Shown: positions 50,190-60,033 of the stretch, piece by piece
Layout: each line of letters opens with the position of its first letter
How positions within the stretch are numbered: position 1 is the stretch's first letter
From: Petrosia ficiformis
Taxonomy: Eukaryota; Porifera; Demospongiae; Haplosclerida; Petrosiidae
NCBI GenBank assembly: GCA_947044365.1
Contig: OX345641.1
Span: 4,806,460-4,870,459, forward strand
Direction of reading: 5' to 3'
DNA: 64,000 nucleotides
Notes under the pieces: model-generated
Database searches by the model: none
The model's input: the letters and a program-made list of their open reading frames with translations, nothing else
Told to the model about the DNA's origin: nothing
Made by a program: the position numbers and the translations under genes

Positions 50190-50700
50190 GTTACATCCTT
50201 GCTACTGTACTAACCAATATATTTGTTATTTAACAATTCTACAGTGTGTTCCTAATGGAAAGTACAGATGTGTTAAGAACATAATTGTTCTTATATTTTC
50301 TGTTATATAGTTCATAATGGATAGTTCAGCATTGTGCTAGATACATAAAGTGAATTTAAAACACACAACTGATATAACCAAACCATTTGTTTGAAACAAC
50401 CAATCTTTTTACAGTGATGTTGCTAATAGATGTATTCCATTGTAAACTTAACAGTTATATATGTTTTTGATGGAAAATACAAATTGTACTCCCATTAACA
50501 TAATAAGGATGTTTGTACTTTTAAATCAATTATATAGAATATCAAACTGTCAGTGCTAACACATACATTACTAGTATAGGAATGCAATATGATCATGTTT
50601 CTAATGGAAGAACAATTTTATTTTCTGTTGTAAACATGTAAAGTACTGCGTGATGTACTACCGTTAGGAACATAGTATTATTTGTTTTTACTCTCTATTA
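50190..50700. repeat. Degenerate relatives of the 550-bp element
   Basis: GTTCCTAATGGAAAGTACAG (about 50246), TTTTTGATGGAAAATACAAA (about 50465) and GTTTCTAATGGAAGAACA with CCGTTAGGAACATAG (about 50598-50683) are decayed versions of the palindrome in the 550-bp element. TGTACTAACCAATATATTTG at about 50206 also matches sequence at about 26951. Confidence 0.55.
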
Positions 50701-50714
50701 TATAATATAAGTAT

Positions 50715-50870
50715 AAGTATTTCTTGTGTCACATATGCGACTATGCATTGTATACATAGTTAAGAAAGTTGCATCATTCCGGGAGGCTCAGTGAATTAAT
50801 GGGTGTGGCATGTAATAGAATATGTGTTTCAGCTGAGGACCAGCTTTACAAACCAGTACAGAAAGAAAGA
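50715..50870 (+). mobile_element. Family A element, left-half fragment
   Basis: TTTCTTGTGTCACATATGCG, then TGTATACATAGTTAAGAAAG, TCATTCCGGGAGGCTCAGTG and AATTAATGGGTGTGGC follow the same order as the left half of the 17.35-kb copy. Confidence 0.65.
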
Positions 50871-50995
50871 ATAATAATCACATAATTATATTTATAATTC
50901 CGGACATTTCTGCTTTGCCATATAGGTCATGTTCTTGTGCTTGCAGTTGTTCCTCTTCTTTTTTATATCCTGGATTATAATTTAATAGGTAGTTC

Positions 50996-51169
50996 TGAGA
51001 ATGTCTAATCCCAAAATGTCTAATCCCAAAATGTCTAATAGTCATAATGTCTAATCCCAAAATGTCTAATAGTCATAATGTCTAATCCCAAAATGTCTAA
51101 TAGTCATAATGTCTAATCCCAAAATGTCTAATAGTCATAATGTCTAATCCCAAAACGTCTAATAGTCAT
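50996..51169. repeat. 31-bp minisatellite, interrupted by the LTR retrotransposon
   Basis: About five to six copies of a unit made of TGTCTAATCCCAAAATG and TCTAATAGTCATAA. A degenerate continuation (GTCATAATATCTAATCCCAA) resumes directly after the retrotransposon at 55543, so the element inserted into the array. Confidence 0.92.
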
Positions 51170-51330
51170 TGTATATAGTAGTTATGTAATTATTATTAAT
51201 TAGGCACATGGTTTGTGGTTGACAACACTTTATGGTTTCAGTTCCTTAATATATATTGAATATCGGAGTTAGACATTTTATTCTATTGAGTTATAAGTTA
51301 TTGATAAACTTCTGGTATCTTTCTTATACA
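51170..51330 (+). repeat. 5' LTR (161 bp)
   Basis: Starts TG and ends CA. It is identical to the 3' LTR over most of its length apart from indels in the first 25 bases and a TG/AA difference near the end. Confidence 0.92.
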
Positions 51331-51348
51331 TGGTGTCAGAAGTGGGAT
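51331..51348 (+). other. Primer-binding site, tRNA-Leu-like
   Basis: TGGTGTCAGAAGTGGGA directly follows the LTR. It resembles the complement of the 3' end of tRNA-Leu (acceptor and T-arm side), including the CCA complement TGG. The tRNA identity is recalled family knowledge and was not checked. Confidence 0.7.
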
Positions 51349-51378
51349 CCTTGTGCAAGCTGAGTGCTCGACTAAACA

Positions 51379-52374
51379 ATGGCATCCTACCAGATTCCCT
51401 CCATGGAGAAGTTTAACTTTAGCCAGCCACAAGATTGGCCAAAATGAATTCGGCGTTTTGAATGCTTCCGTAAGGCATCAGGCATTGCCAGCAAATCAGA
51501 AGAGATCCAAGTCAATACACTGGTCTACTCGATGGGAGATAAAGCCGATGACATTCTTCAATCCTTCAATCTAACTGAAGCTGATCAAAATAAATACTGT
51601 ACCGTGAAAGATATGTTCAAGAAGTATTTTGTGAAACGCCGGAACACTGTATTCCTGGAACACTGTATTCGAGCGTGCTAAATTTAACAAACATAAACAA
51701 GAGGACAACGAATCAGTGGACGAATTTATTACTGATGTCTACTGCCTAGCGAAACACTGTGGATACGCAGCCCTCCATGATGAGATGGTGAGGGATCGAA
51801 TTGTTGTAGGCATTAGAGTTGGCCATTTGTCGGAGAAAATGCAAATGGACCCAGAACTCACGTTGGACAAAGCAGTGAACCTTGGTTGACAAAGTGAGGC
51901 CATAAAGAACCAACAAGTAACTGTGGGAGGTGCAGGAGATGATTTACACATCGAACCCATAAAAGGATCAAAATTCCACAACAATAAGACGCCATGGCAA
52001 ACAAAACAAATTGTCCAGCCTCAAATTTGTACAAGATGTGGGAAGACACACCCCATGGTAGAATGCACTGCCCTGCAAAGGAAGCAGTTTGCCATGGATG
52101 TGGTAAAAGAGGTCATTACAAGTCTATGTGTAAAAGTAAACCACAGTCTGGACATTCTAGCATTAGGACAGTACAAGTTGACTGTGATGTTTTTCTAGGT
52201 ATAGTACACTCTGATATGGCTGCTATTAGTGCAGAGGGAATTCCATGGACAACAAATATAACTCTCAACAATCGGAATTTGGAGTTTAAGATTGACACAG
52301 GAGCTGATGTAACTGTTATACCTCAAGCAGATTATCGCAAAGATCAAGATGGACCTCTGAGAATCTCAGAATGA
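51379..52374 (+). pseudogene. gag region with zinc knuckle, then protease motif
   Basis: The gag frame opens at ATG 51379 and hits TGA at 51445-51447, where a Trp codon would be expected. The capsid-like part then continues in frame to about 51650, where a short duplicated segment (GGAACACTGTATTC twice) shifts the frame. The nucleocapsid-like CHGCGKRGHYKSMC zinc knuckle is at about 52097-52140, and the aspartic protease motif IDTGADVTVIP is at about 52290-52325. A frame change follows the protease. The parts are recognisable but do not form one open reading frame. Confidence 0.85.
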
Positions 52375-52439
52375 CATTGACAGATGCAGGACAGCACCCT
52401 CTCCATGTCTGTGGACAATCTCTGGGATGTCTGAAGTGG

Positions 52440-53899
52440 AAAGAAGGCTAAAGGACAACTATACCATTAAATTGAGGAAGGATGCACAGCCATTCAGTCT
52501 TAAAACACTCAGAAGGATAGCACTACCACTACTACCAAAGGTTAAAGCCGAACTTTAACAAATGGAAGATTTAGGCGTAAACTCGAAAGTCAAAGAACCG
52601 ACAGAGTGGTGCGCTGGTATGGTGGTTGTCCCAAAAGCCAATGGGAAGGTTAGGACTAGTGTAGACTTGACAAAACTGAATGAAAATGTTTGTAGGGAGC
52701 GCCATATCCTTCCATCTGTCAAACAGACCCTTGCACAAATAGGGGGAGCAAAGATATTTTGAAAGCTAAATGCCAACTCTGGCTTTTGGCAAGTCGAATT
52801 AGCTAAAGAGTCAGCTATCCTCATAACATTTATCACACCATTCGGAAGATTTTGCTTCAATCATTTGCCCTTTGGCATTACTTCTGCCCCGGAACATTTC
52901 CAGAGAAAAACAGGCGAGATACTGAGTGGACTGGAAAGTATCGTGTGTCTGTTAGATGATGTCTTTGTATATGGAGAGACACCACAGGAACATGGTAAAT
53001 GACTTATGGCAGCTTTTAAAAGGATCAGCAAAGCAGTTCTCACACTCAGTTGGGCGAAGTGCGAATTTAACAAACCTAGTATCAAGTTTCTGGGTCAACT
53101 GGTGGATGGGACTGGTGTCAAATTAGTTCCGGAAAAACTCCGTGCCATTGTAGGCATCAAACCACCTGAGAATATCACCGAACTCTGTCGATTCGTGTGA
53201 ATGACAAACCAATTAAGCGAATTCTCTCCTCATCTAGCAGAACAAATTAAACAAAGCCTCTTCGTGACCTACTAATCTCAAAGAACCTCTATGCATGGGG
53301 AGACGACCAGGACAGAGCATTCAACAAGATCAAAGAAACCCTGAGTTCAAGTGAAATCCAGATATGATGCTACACGAGAGATAGTATTGTCTGCAGATGC
53401 TTCATCCTGTGGCACTGGAGCTGTTCTGAGACAAAGGCAGCAGAATGGGGACCTACAGCCAATTTCATATATTTCAAGAGCCCTCACAGACACTGAACAG
53501 AGATATGCCCAGATAGAAAAGGAGGCACTAGGAATAACTTGGGCTTGCAAAAAATTCCAAGATTACCTTATTGGTATGCGATTCAGTATTGAAACTGATC
53601 ACAAACCTCTTATACCCCTTTTATTGTCAAAACCTGTCAATGAGCTACCTATTCGAGTACAACGATTTCAACTCCGTCTAATGAGTAATGACTTCTCAAT
53701 CTCACATGTGTCAGGAAAAGATTTAACTACGGCCGACACACTGTCCAGAGCACCCGTTTCAGCAGCAACCAATATAGATGAGGAATTAAGTAAAGAAGTT
53801 AATGCATTTGTGGATTTGATTGTGAAAAATTTTCCTGCCACTGTAAAACGTTTACAAGATATTCAGTTGCAACAAGACAGGGACCTAACTTGTATATAG
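52440..53899 (+). pseudogene. Reverse transcriptase and RNase H region of the retrotransposon
   Basis: RT blocks are visible in order: WCAGMVVVPKANGKVR, then LPFGITSAP, then the catalytic box as CLLDDVFVYG, where the family usually has Tyr before the residue preceding DD. In-frame TGA codons fall at about 52760, 53001 and 53198. RNase H follows in an intact stretch 53351-53899 with LSADASSCGTGAV, EKEALGITWACKKF and TDHKPL. The many stops rule out a working polymerase from this copy. Confidence 0.85.
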
Positions 53900-54024
53900 T
53901 GAAGTAAAATATTACTGTCAGAAAGGATGGCCTAGTATGGCCAGTATCAAAGCACCATTAAAACCATATGTACCAGTAAAAGGCGAACTCTCAGTCTACA
54001 AAGGTCTTTTCTAAGAGGGGATAC

Positions 54025-54278
54025 ACTGTTAAAAATAAGGTGCTCCAGTTGTTGTTTATATTTGATACCCATAGGGGTACAACAGAAAAGTGTAGAGATA
54101 TACATGACTCCATTCTAAATATAACAGTAAATACAACATTTATCAATGATATCAACTTCAGACACAACCCAGTTTCAGAGGAACGTTTGGTTTAAAATTG
54201 AAATATCAATTATTACTTAACTATACCCTTAGGGGTATAAAATATAAACAACCACTGGAGCACCCCATTTTTAACAGT
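54025..54278. mobile_element. 254-bp MITE nested in the retrotransposon
   Basis: ACTGTTAAAAATAAGGTGCT at the left and, read on the other strand, ACTGTTAAAAATGGGGTGCT at the right are inverted ends. The homology extends inward through CCAGTNGTTGTTTATATTT. It sits between the RNase H and integrase sections and has no coding capacity. Confidence 0.85.
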
Positions 54279-54289
54279 ATAGAATAGTA

Positions 54290-55356
54290 ATCCCACCATC
54301 ACTTCGTCAGGAAATTCTAGAGAAATTACACTCTGGACACCAAGGTACAACCCAAATGTTACGAAAGAGCCAGACAGTCAGTTGGGTGGCCAGGAATACA
54401 TAGTGATATAGAAGATGTCATCAGAAAGTGTATAATATGCATACATACATACATACATAGAACACAACATGCAGAACTCTTACTCCTGTCGGCTTTTCTT
54501 GACCATCAATGGCAGAAAGTCGCCTCTGATTTATTTGAATGAAAGAAGACAGATTACTTGCTAATAGTAGACTACCATTCTTGTTATATTGCGATAGCCA
54601 AACTCTCTTCCACAACCTCTAATGACATTATCAATAATCTCAAATCTGTTTTTGCCCATCATGGCATACCCCAGACATTTATGTCAGATAATGGACCACA
54701 GTATTCAGCATCTACTCAATTCGCTAAAGAATATGGATTTTCTCATATTACAAGCAGCCCAAGGTAACGTACCCACAGAGCAATGAAGCAGTTGAGAGGG
54801 CAGTGAAGACAGTAAAAGCTCTCAGAAAAAAAATGATGACCCCTAACTAGCTCTACTTACCTATCGTTCTACTCCATTAGAAAATGGTTACAGCCCAGCA
54901 GAACTTCTAATGGGTCGCAAACTCAGAACAACCATACCAGTTGTCCCAACACAACTTTTACCAAAACTACCCAAAACTTCTAAACTCAAAGAAAAGTAAA
55001 AGTGGATTAGACAAAGACAACGAAAGAACTTCAATCTACATCATCGAGAGTCTGAAATAAAGCCACTCCAGACAGGTGATTATGTGTGGATACCTGACAC
55101 GAAATCTGAAGGAATAGTAGTGCAGGAAACAAACCTACTGTCATATGAGGTAGAGACTCCAAATGGAACTTACCAAAGGAATTGCTGTCACATTATACCA
55201 CTAAATGACTCTGCTAAGGATTCCAAGAATCAGAATGAGAATGCTAAGACCTCTCCAGAGGTGGAAGTCGTACCTAATTCAAATCAAGATAGTAAAGAGG
55301 ATTTCTACATTCGTACAAGAAGTGGACGTGTTTCAAAACCACCTGACAGACTCTGA
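54290..55356 (+). pseudogene. Integrase region and C-terminal tail of the retrotransposon
   Basis: An N-terminal zinc-binding part is recognisable up to RKCIIC, where a CATA microsatellite (54438-54461) disrupts it. The catalytic core follows: LLIVDYHSCYIAI with the first Asp, then FMSDNGPQY with the second. Later NGYSPAELLMGRKLRT is the usual end of the core, with stop codons around 54847 and 54997. The tail (DYVWIPDT, IRTRSGRVSKPPDRL) is typical of gypsy integrases. Confidence 0.85.
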
Positions 55357-55375
55357 TTGAACTCAGAAAGGGAGA

Positions 55376-55542
55376 TGTAGTAGTTAGTTAATTGTATGTA
55401 ATTATTATTAATTAGGCACATGGTTTGTGGTTGACAACACTTTATGGTTTCAGTTCCTTAATATATATTGAATATCGGAGTTAGACATTTTATTCTATTG
55501 AGTTATAAGTTATTGATAAACTTCAAGTATCTTTCTTATACA
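55376..55542 (+). repeat. 3' LTR (167 bp), preceded by a purine tract
   Basis: The polypurine tract AGAAAGGGAGA ends at 55375, directly before the LTR start TG. The LTR ends CA at 55542 and is followed by GTCAT. Confidence 0.92.
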
Positions 55543-55829
55543 GTCATAATATCTAATCCCAATGTAGCTAATCCAAAATATCTAAAATTTAATAGATATT
55601 ATAATTATAGCTTACAGGTGTATTTTAATTAAATAGTTGAATAAACATTTATTTTAATAGTCAAATGAGATTAGAAAGTGTTTGATTTCATCTATATATA
55701 TGTGTGTTCGAAGTTCTTTCTGATAAAAATTCTTTCAAACTTTGAACTACCTCTTCATGCATCACAACTTTCCTTCTTTTTGGGCTCGCCATGCCTACAC
55801 GTCGGCGAGTCTTTAGCACTTTGGTTGTC

Positions 55830-56285
55830 ATTCATTCATTCTGTCTGTCTGTCTGTCTGTCTGTCCCCACTTTTTAAATTTAATCGTCGATTTAAAGACT
55901 TCATAGAGTAGAGAAAGAAGTTTCTCAAAATTGTATTGAAAAAAGATTTGCCACAGACATTGTTTTAGCGAGTTATTCATTCATTCCTTGCCAACTTTTT
56001 TTACTTTGAACAGTTATAACTTCAAACGCATACCTCCTACAGCCGCCAAACTTTCTGATCTGTTCAAAAACATGGTCTTTTATTGCTCTGTTGTTTTTAT
56101 AACGAAGTAAACTGTATGAAAAGTTACTTAGAATGGAAAATGCTAAAATCACTACACATCCTAGCCAAATGCTTTAAGCGTCGATTTAAAGACTTGATAG
56201 AGTAGAGAAAGAAGTTTATCAAAATCGTATTGAAAAGAGATTTGCAACAGACATTGTTTTAGCAAGTTACAGACTCATACATTCT
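55830..56285. repeat. (GTCT)n tract and two 105-bp direct repeats
   Basis: A CTGT tetranucleotide array lies at 55840-55865. The segment at about 55886-55980 (CGTCGATTTAAAGACTT, AGAGTAGAGAAAGAAGTTT, ACAGACATTGTTTTAGC) recurs at about 56178-56270. Confidence 0.8.
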
Positions 56286-56308
56286 ATCTCTGTAAGCTCT
56301 CCAGTTTT

Positions 56309-57300
56309 TACCCTCGCCGCGTAGCGTAGGCGGAAGGGTACGGTAATCGTTTTGTCTGTGTGTCTGTGTTTCTGTGTTTCTGTGTGTCTGTGTGTTAGCA
56401 ATTTTTCTTGAAAAATAAAAACATTGACATTTCAAAAGGGGTACTGATAGACTTCAAATTATACAAGGAAAAAAAATAACGTAGGAATTCTTCTTAAACC
56501 TTTTTGTTCTAAAGTTATGACAAGTTTAATTTATAACTCACAGTTACCGTTTCACGACTTTAAGATGAAACGAGGGCAATAACGAGAGTAAATATAGACA
56601 CACAAAACACAGGTGATCCTCTTGCATGGCTGTCGCTAGCCAAGAAACACTTCAAACCACCAAAACAATCGATGTAATGGTTGCTACTACATCACCATTG
56701 ATGCAAGATAGTAGAGAGCTACCTAGCTCCGGCTCCACCTACAGGTATGACGTAGTACGTACGTCCATGCAGCGTCATGTACTAAACACGTGATCCAGGT
56801 GATTACCCTCGCCGCGTAGCGTAGGCGGAAGTGTACGGTAATCGTTTTGTCTGTGTGTCTGTGTTTCTGTGTGTCTGTGTGTGTGTGTGTTAGCAATTTT
56901 TCTTGAAAAATAAAAACATTGACATTTCAAAAGGGGTACTGATAGACTTCAAATTATACAAGGAAAAAAAATAACATAGGAATTCTTCTTAAACCTTTTG
57001 GTTCTAAAGTTATGACAATTTTTATAACTCACAGTTATTGTTTCACCACTTTAAGATGAAACGAGGGCAATAACGAGAGAAAATATGGACACACGAAACA
57101 CAAGTGGTCCTCTTGCATGGCTGTCGCTAGCCAAGAAACGCTTCAAACCCAAAACAATCGATGTTATGGTTGCTACTACATCACCATTGATGCAAGATAG
57201 TAGAGAGCTACCTAGCTCCGGCTCCACCTACAGGTATGACGTACGTACCTACGTCCATGCAGCGTCATGTACTAAACACGTGATCCAGGTGATTCAATAC
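56309..57300. repeat. Tandem duplication of a roughly 490-bp unit
   Basis: ACCCTCGCCGCGTAGCGTAG at 56311 and again at about 56804 starts two copies. Each continues with TACGGTAATCGTTTTGTCTG, a TGTGTCTGTG tract, and a closing segment ending in CACGTGATCCAGGTGATT. The copies differ by small indels. Inverted words TAGGCGAGGGT at about 57607 suggest a terminal inverted repeat (ACCCTCGCC). Confidence 0.88.
57085..57233 (+). CDS. Possible exon inside the second tandem unit
   Basis: An ATG at 57085 opens a frame beginning MDTRNTSGPLAWLSLAKKRF that reaches a plausible donor (CAG/GTATGA) at 57233/57234. The first tandem copy has the same segment at about 56600-56750, but ATA replaces ATG and an indel breaks the frame. 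I do not recognise the peptide. It could be an old exon carried by a repeat or a chance open frame. Confidence 0.3.
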
Positions 57301-57361
57301 GTTTTCACACGTTGGAGGTAGACTTGAGAACGTCTTCGAAGGAAAACAGAGAATAAGATGT

Positions 57362-57840
57362 AAGATATATATATATATATATATTAGTTTTTTCATTACT
57401 TCTATTCTTCTGTGTGTATTACACATAGATATCAAGAACCTCAGCTCTAATATATAACTTTAATAGCAACATAATATCTATTATGATGTACACATTATAC
57501 AATATTATCACATCTACTTTCGATAAACATAATTATTTACAATTACTTACAATTATTTACGTTTAAAGTTTAAACTTCATACATCACACGTTACTACTTA
57601 ACCACGTAGGCGAGGGTCCCGTCCCGACGGCGCTCGTATTTACTTGCAATAACTCACACCCTCAGCCACACCCAATACCTTCCTTTCTGCTATTATTGAA
57701 CTTTTGTTTGACTTTCAAATTACAGATTTTGGTAATGAATGAGGTAATGAATATTAGAGTATATTATGTAATTTGACTGTAAGTAATATAGTTATTATAC
57801 TAGTGCAAAGCAGTATAGCTGATGGGGAATCATTGAATTG
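57362..57840. other. AT-rich spacer
   Basis: A (TA)n tract at 57367-57385, then AT-rich DNA with ATTATTTACAATTACTTACA words. No gene seen. Confidence 0.5.
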
Positions 57841-57919
57841 AAATTATTTTATCTGTAAAGAAAGGGTTACACAACAGGTATTTTTATATATGTGCTCCCC
57901 TATTGGAGAAAAAATATAC

Positions 57920-58358
57920 ATATACATATATATATATATATATATATAAATTATACATACACATATACATACATATATATATACATAAACAAAAATAATA
58001 TAACAAGAGAAATGAAATAAATTTAAACAAAGCAATGCATGAACAAGAACACAACATACATAATACAGACATTTGTACATTAATATTACAAAATAATACC
58101 TGACAAATATTACAGTATCTGTTTAAGTTTACTTTTAAAGCTATGATACGAGCCACTTAGCACTACATGTAAAGGGAGTGCATTCCATAGGAATGGCGCA
58201 TTAACAAAAAAGGAATATCGATAAACATTAACTTGTGACTGTAGCAGATTTATACAATACCTATGGGATCTAGTAATAGAAGTATTAAAGGAATAATAGT
58301 CCTCAAATACCAAACAATCCAGATGATTAACCATTTTGTATAACTGACAGCAAATCAT
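57920..58358 (-). pseudogene. 3' end of a LINE retrotransposon (ORF2 C-terminus and tail)
   Basis: On the minus strand the frame 58358-58110 ends with YRYSFFVNAPFLWNALPLHV, then SGSYHSFKSKLKQIL. This is the characteristic extreme C-terminus of LINE ORF2 proteins (FF..R....WN.LP...V...S...FK..L). The non-coding tail runs into TATG/TA-rich simple repeat at about 57920-57990, as expected for a LINE 3' end. The polymerase and endonuclease are absent, so this is a 5'-truncated copy. Confidence 0.7.
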
Positions 58359-58430
58359 TCTTAGTCATCTTCCATGTGTTTTTATATTTATCAGAAATAA
58401 TCTTAGCCAGTCTGGCCACAAAAAATTGAA

Positions 58431-58563
58431 TTGCAACAATTAAATAAATGAGATGCAAGAGAGAAAGTAACAAGCTTAAATTTGAATTTGTTGTTTATAT
58501 AAAGTTGATTTTATTTAAGCTTGTTACTTTCTCTCTTGCATCTCATTTATTTAATTGTTGCAA
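58431..58563. repeat. Perfect 50-bp-arm hairpin
   Basis: TTGCAACAATTAAATAAATG (58431) through AACAAGCTTAAAT is exactly mirrored by ATTTAAGCTTGTT through CATTTATTTAATTGTTGCAA (58563), with about 30 bases between the arms. It could fold into a long hairpin RNA if transcribed. Confidence 0.9.
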
Positions 58564-58581
58564 TTGCAACCTATCCTTAAG

Positions 58582-58752
58582 CTACAGCGGCGAGGCCACG
58601 CACCAAAGGTGCTTCATTTTCTTTGGAATACCTCCTGCTTGCAGTTGTTCAGTAGTAACTTCTACAACTGCTTGCTCTCGCTGAAATAGCTCAACTGTTT
58701 CATAAATATTTGGATGATCTTTTCTCATGAGCTGCTTGTTTAGGATTACCAC
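58582..58752 (-). pseudogene. MULE-like transposase C-terminal fragment
   Basis: On the minus strand a short frame ending at 58582 contains RKDHPNIYETVELFQREQAV, then TTEQLQAGG and KKMKHLW. HPN followed by a helix with REQ and a Q..AG motif is reminiscent of the C-terminal region of FLYWCH-associated MULE transposases. No catalytic part is present. Recognition is by eye only. Confidence 0.4.
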
Positions 58753-59427
58753 TAATTAATAAATACATAGTAATTCATAATTGACACATCAATTAACACC
58801 GTTTGGACATTTGGGGATTAGGCATTAAGACCATTAGATTTAACACTACTACTGCTGTATTCCCAGAAGTATTGGGGTACTAGACATTAGATATTGTCAA
58901 CAAAATTCTTCCATTATCCTACAGGCATTTTAGAATTGAATATAGTAAGTATATACTACAATTGTAGGATAATAGAGAAGTGACAATTTGTTTTTATCAT
59001 ATACAATCCCCACCTTGTCCAGTTTCCAAGAATAGAGCACCAAAAGCAACCTCAAAATCATCAGAAACAGACCTGTGCAGGAAGGAAAAATAGTAAATAC
59101 TCTGTTCACAATAAAATTAATATTTAAGAGGAAAAATTAATATAGAATAGAAAAGATTATGATTTTTGTAGAAACTTTTTAATGTCTAGTTTAATTATAC
59201 TGACACACAAAATGTTATACGTTATTAACTATATCAACCACAATGCCATTATCTACAATGATCTAAGTAAACTTCTGAATCAATCTCATTTGTTGTTTTG
59301 TATGATCATGAAAATATGGCAATCTGGTCAGTTGATGTGATGAAACATACTTGCCATTGATTATGAGTACTCATTCTGTAGTAACCTCATGGTTACTTGT
59401 ATAGGCGTAGGAAAGGGGGGCCTATAG

Positions 59428-59454
59428 CCCCCCCCCCCCCCCCCCCCCCCCCCC
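59428..59454. repeat. Poly-C run of 27
   Basis: A C27 run, preceded by GGAAAGGGGGGCCTATAG and followed by TTGTACAAAG. Such a run is prone to sequencing and length error. The minus strand is a G27 tract capable of quadruplex formation. Confidence 0.95.
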
Positions 59455-59639
59455 TTGTACAAAGAAAATGGGGCTTAGCCCCTCTAAAAGCCAAAATAAA
59501 CTTAAACAGTAAAACATGCATGTACATGTGTACATGTATATGATAAATTGATAATCATGTCTTACCTTGAAATTTTGGCTGTCTTATAATTATAAGCAGC
59601 TAATTAACCAAAAAAGTTTTATTTGTAATGTGAACAGAG

Positions 59640-59740
59640 TTCACGGTCAATTAATTGACCACACCTGCATAAATAAATAATTAGGTGAAATATTTGCTGG
59701 GGCGTGCAAGCGCGCTCCAAAATATTACTGAACTAGCCTG
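59640..59740. mobile_element. Decayed relative of the 47.4-kb foldback arm
   Basis: TCAATTAATTGACCACACC, TAAATAATTAGGTGAAATAT and AAGCGCGCTCCAAAATATT resemble the inner part of the arm at 47610-47680. Confidence 0.5.
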
Positions 59741-60033
59741 ATCTGAGTATGTTCCTACACATATGGTTACTTGCATGACTTGAAACAAACATTATGCATT
59801 TAGGATTGGTTTATCCTAGTACTATATAGAATGAGTATATAGAATAACCATTATCTCACCGAAAAAGTTTTAAAAATTCTTATTCTATAGTACCAAATTT
59901 CAGATTTGTAGAATAATTAAATAAATACAAATGATGTGCTATATGTATAATTAAATAAAATAATACAAATGATGTAATATATGTGCTGTTTATGTTCCAT
60001 ATAGGTTTTCAATTTTGCATCAATTTCAAATCA

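Larger units (their letters stand above)
51170..55542 (+). mobile_element. Ty3/gypsy-type LTR retrotransposon, degenerate
   Basis: A 4.37-kb element with terminal repeats beginning TGTA and ending TACA, flanked by the 5-bp duplication GTCAT (51165-51169 and 55543-55547). Order: LTR, primer-binding site, gag, protease, reverse transcriptase, RNase H, integrase, purine tract, LTR. This domain order places it in the Ty3/gypsy group. Stops, frameshifts and a nested 254-bp element interrupt the coding region, so it is not autonomous in this state. Confidence 0.93.
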
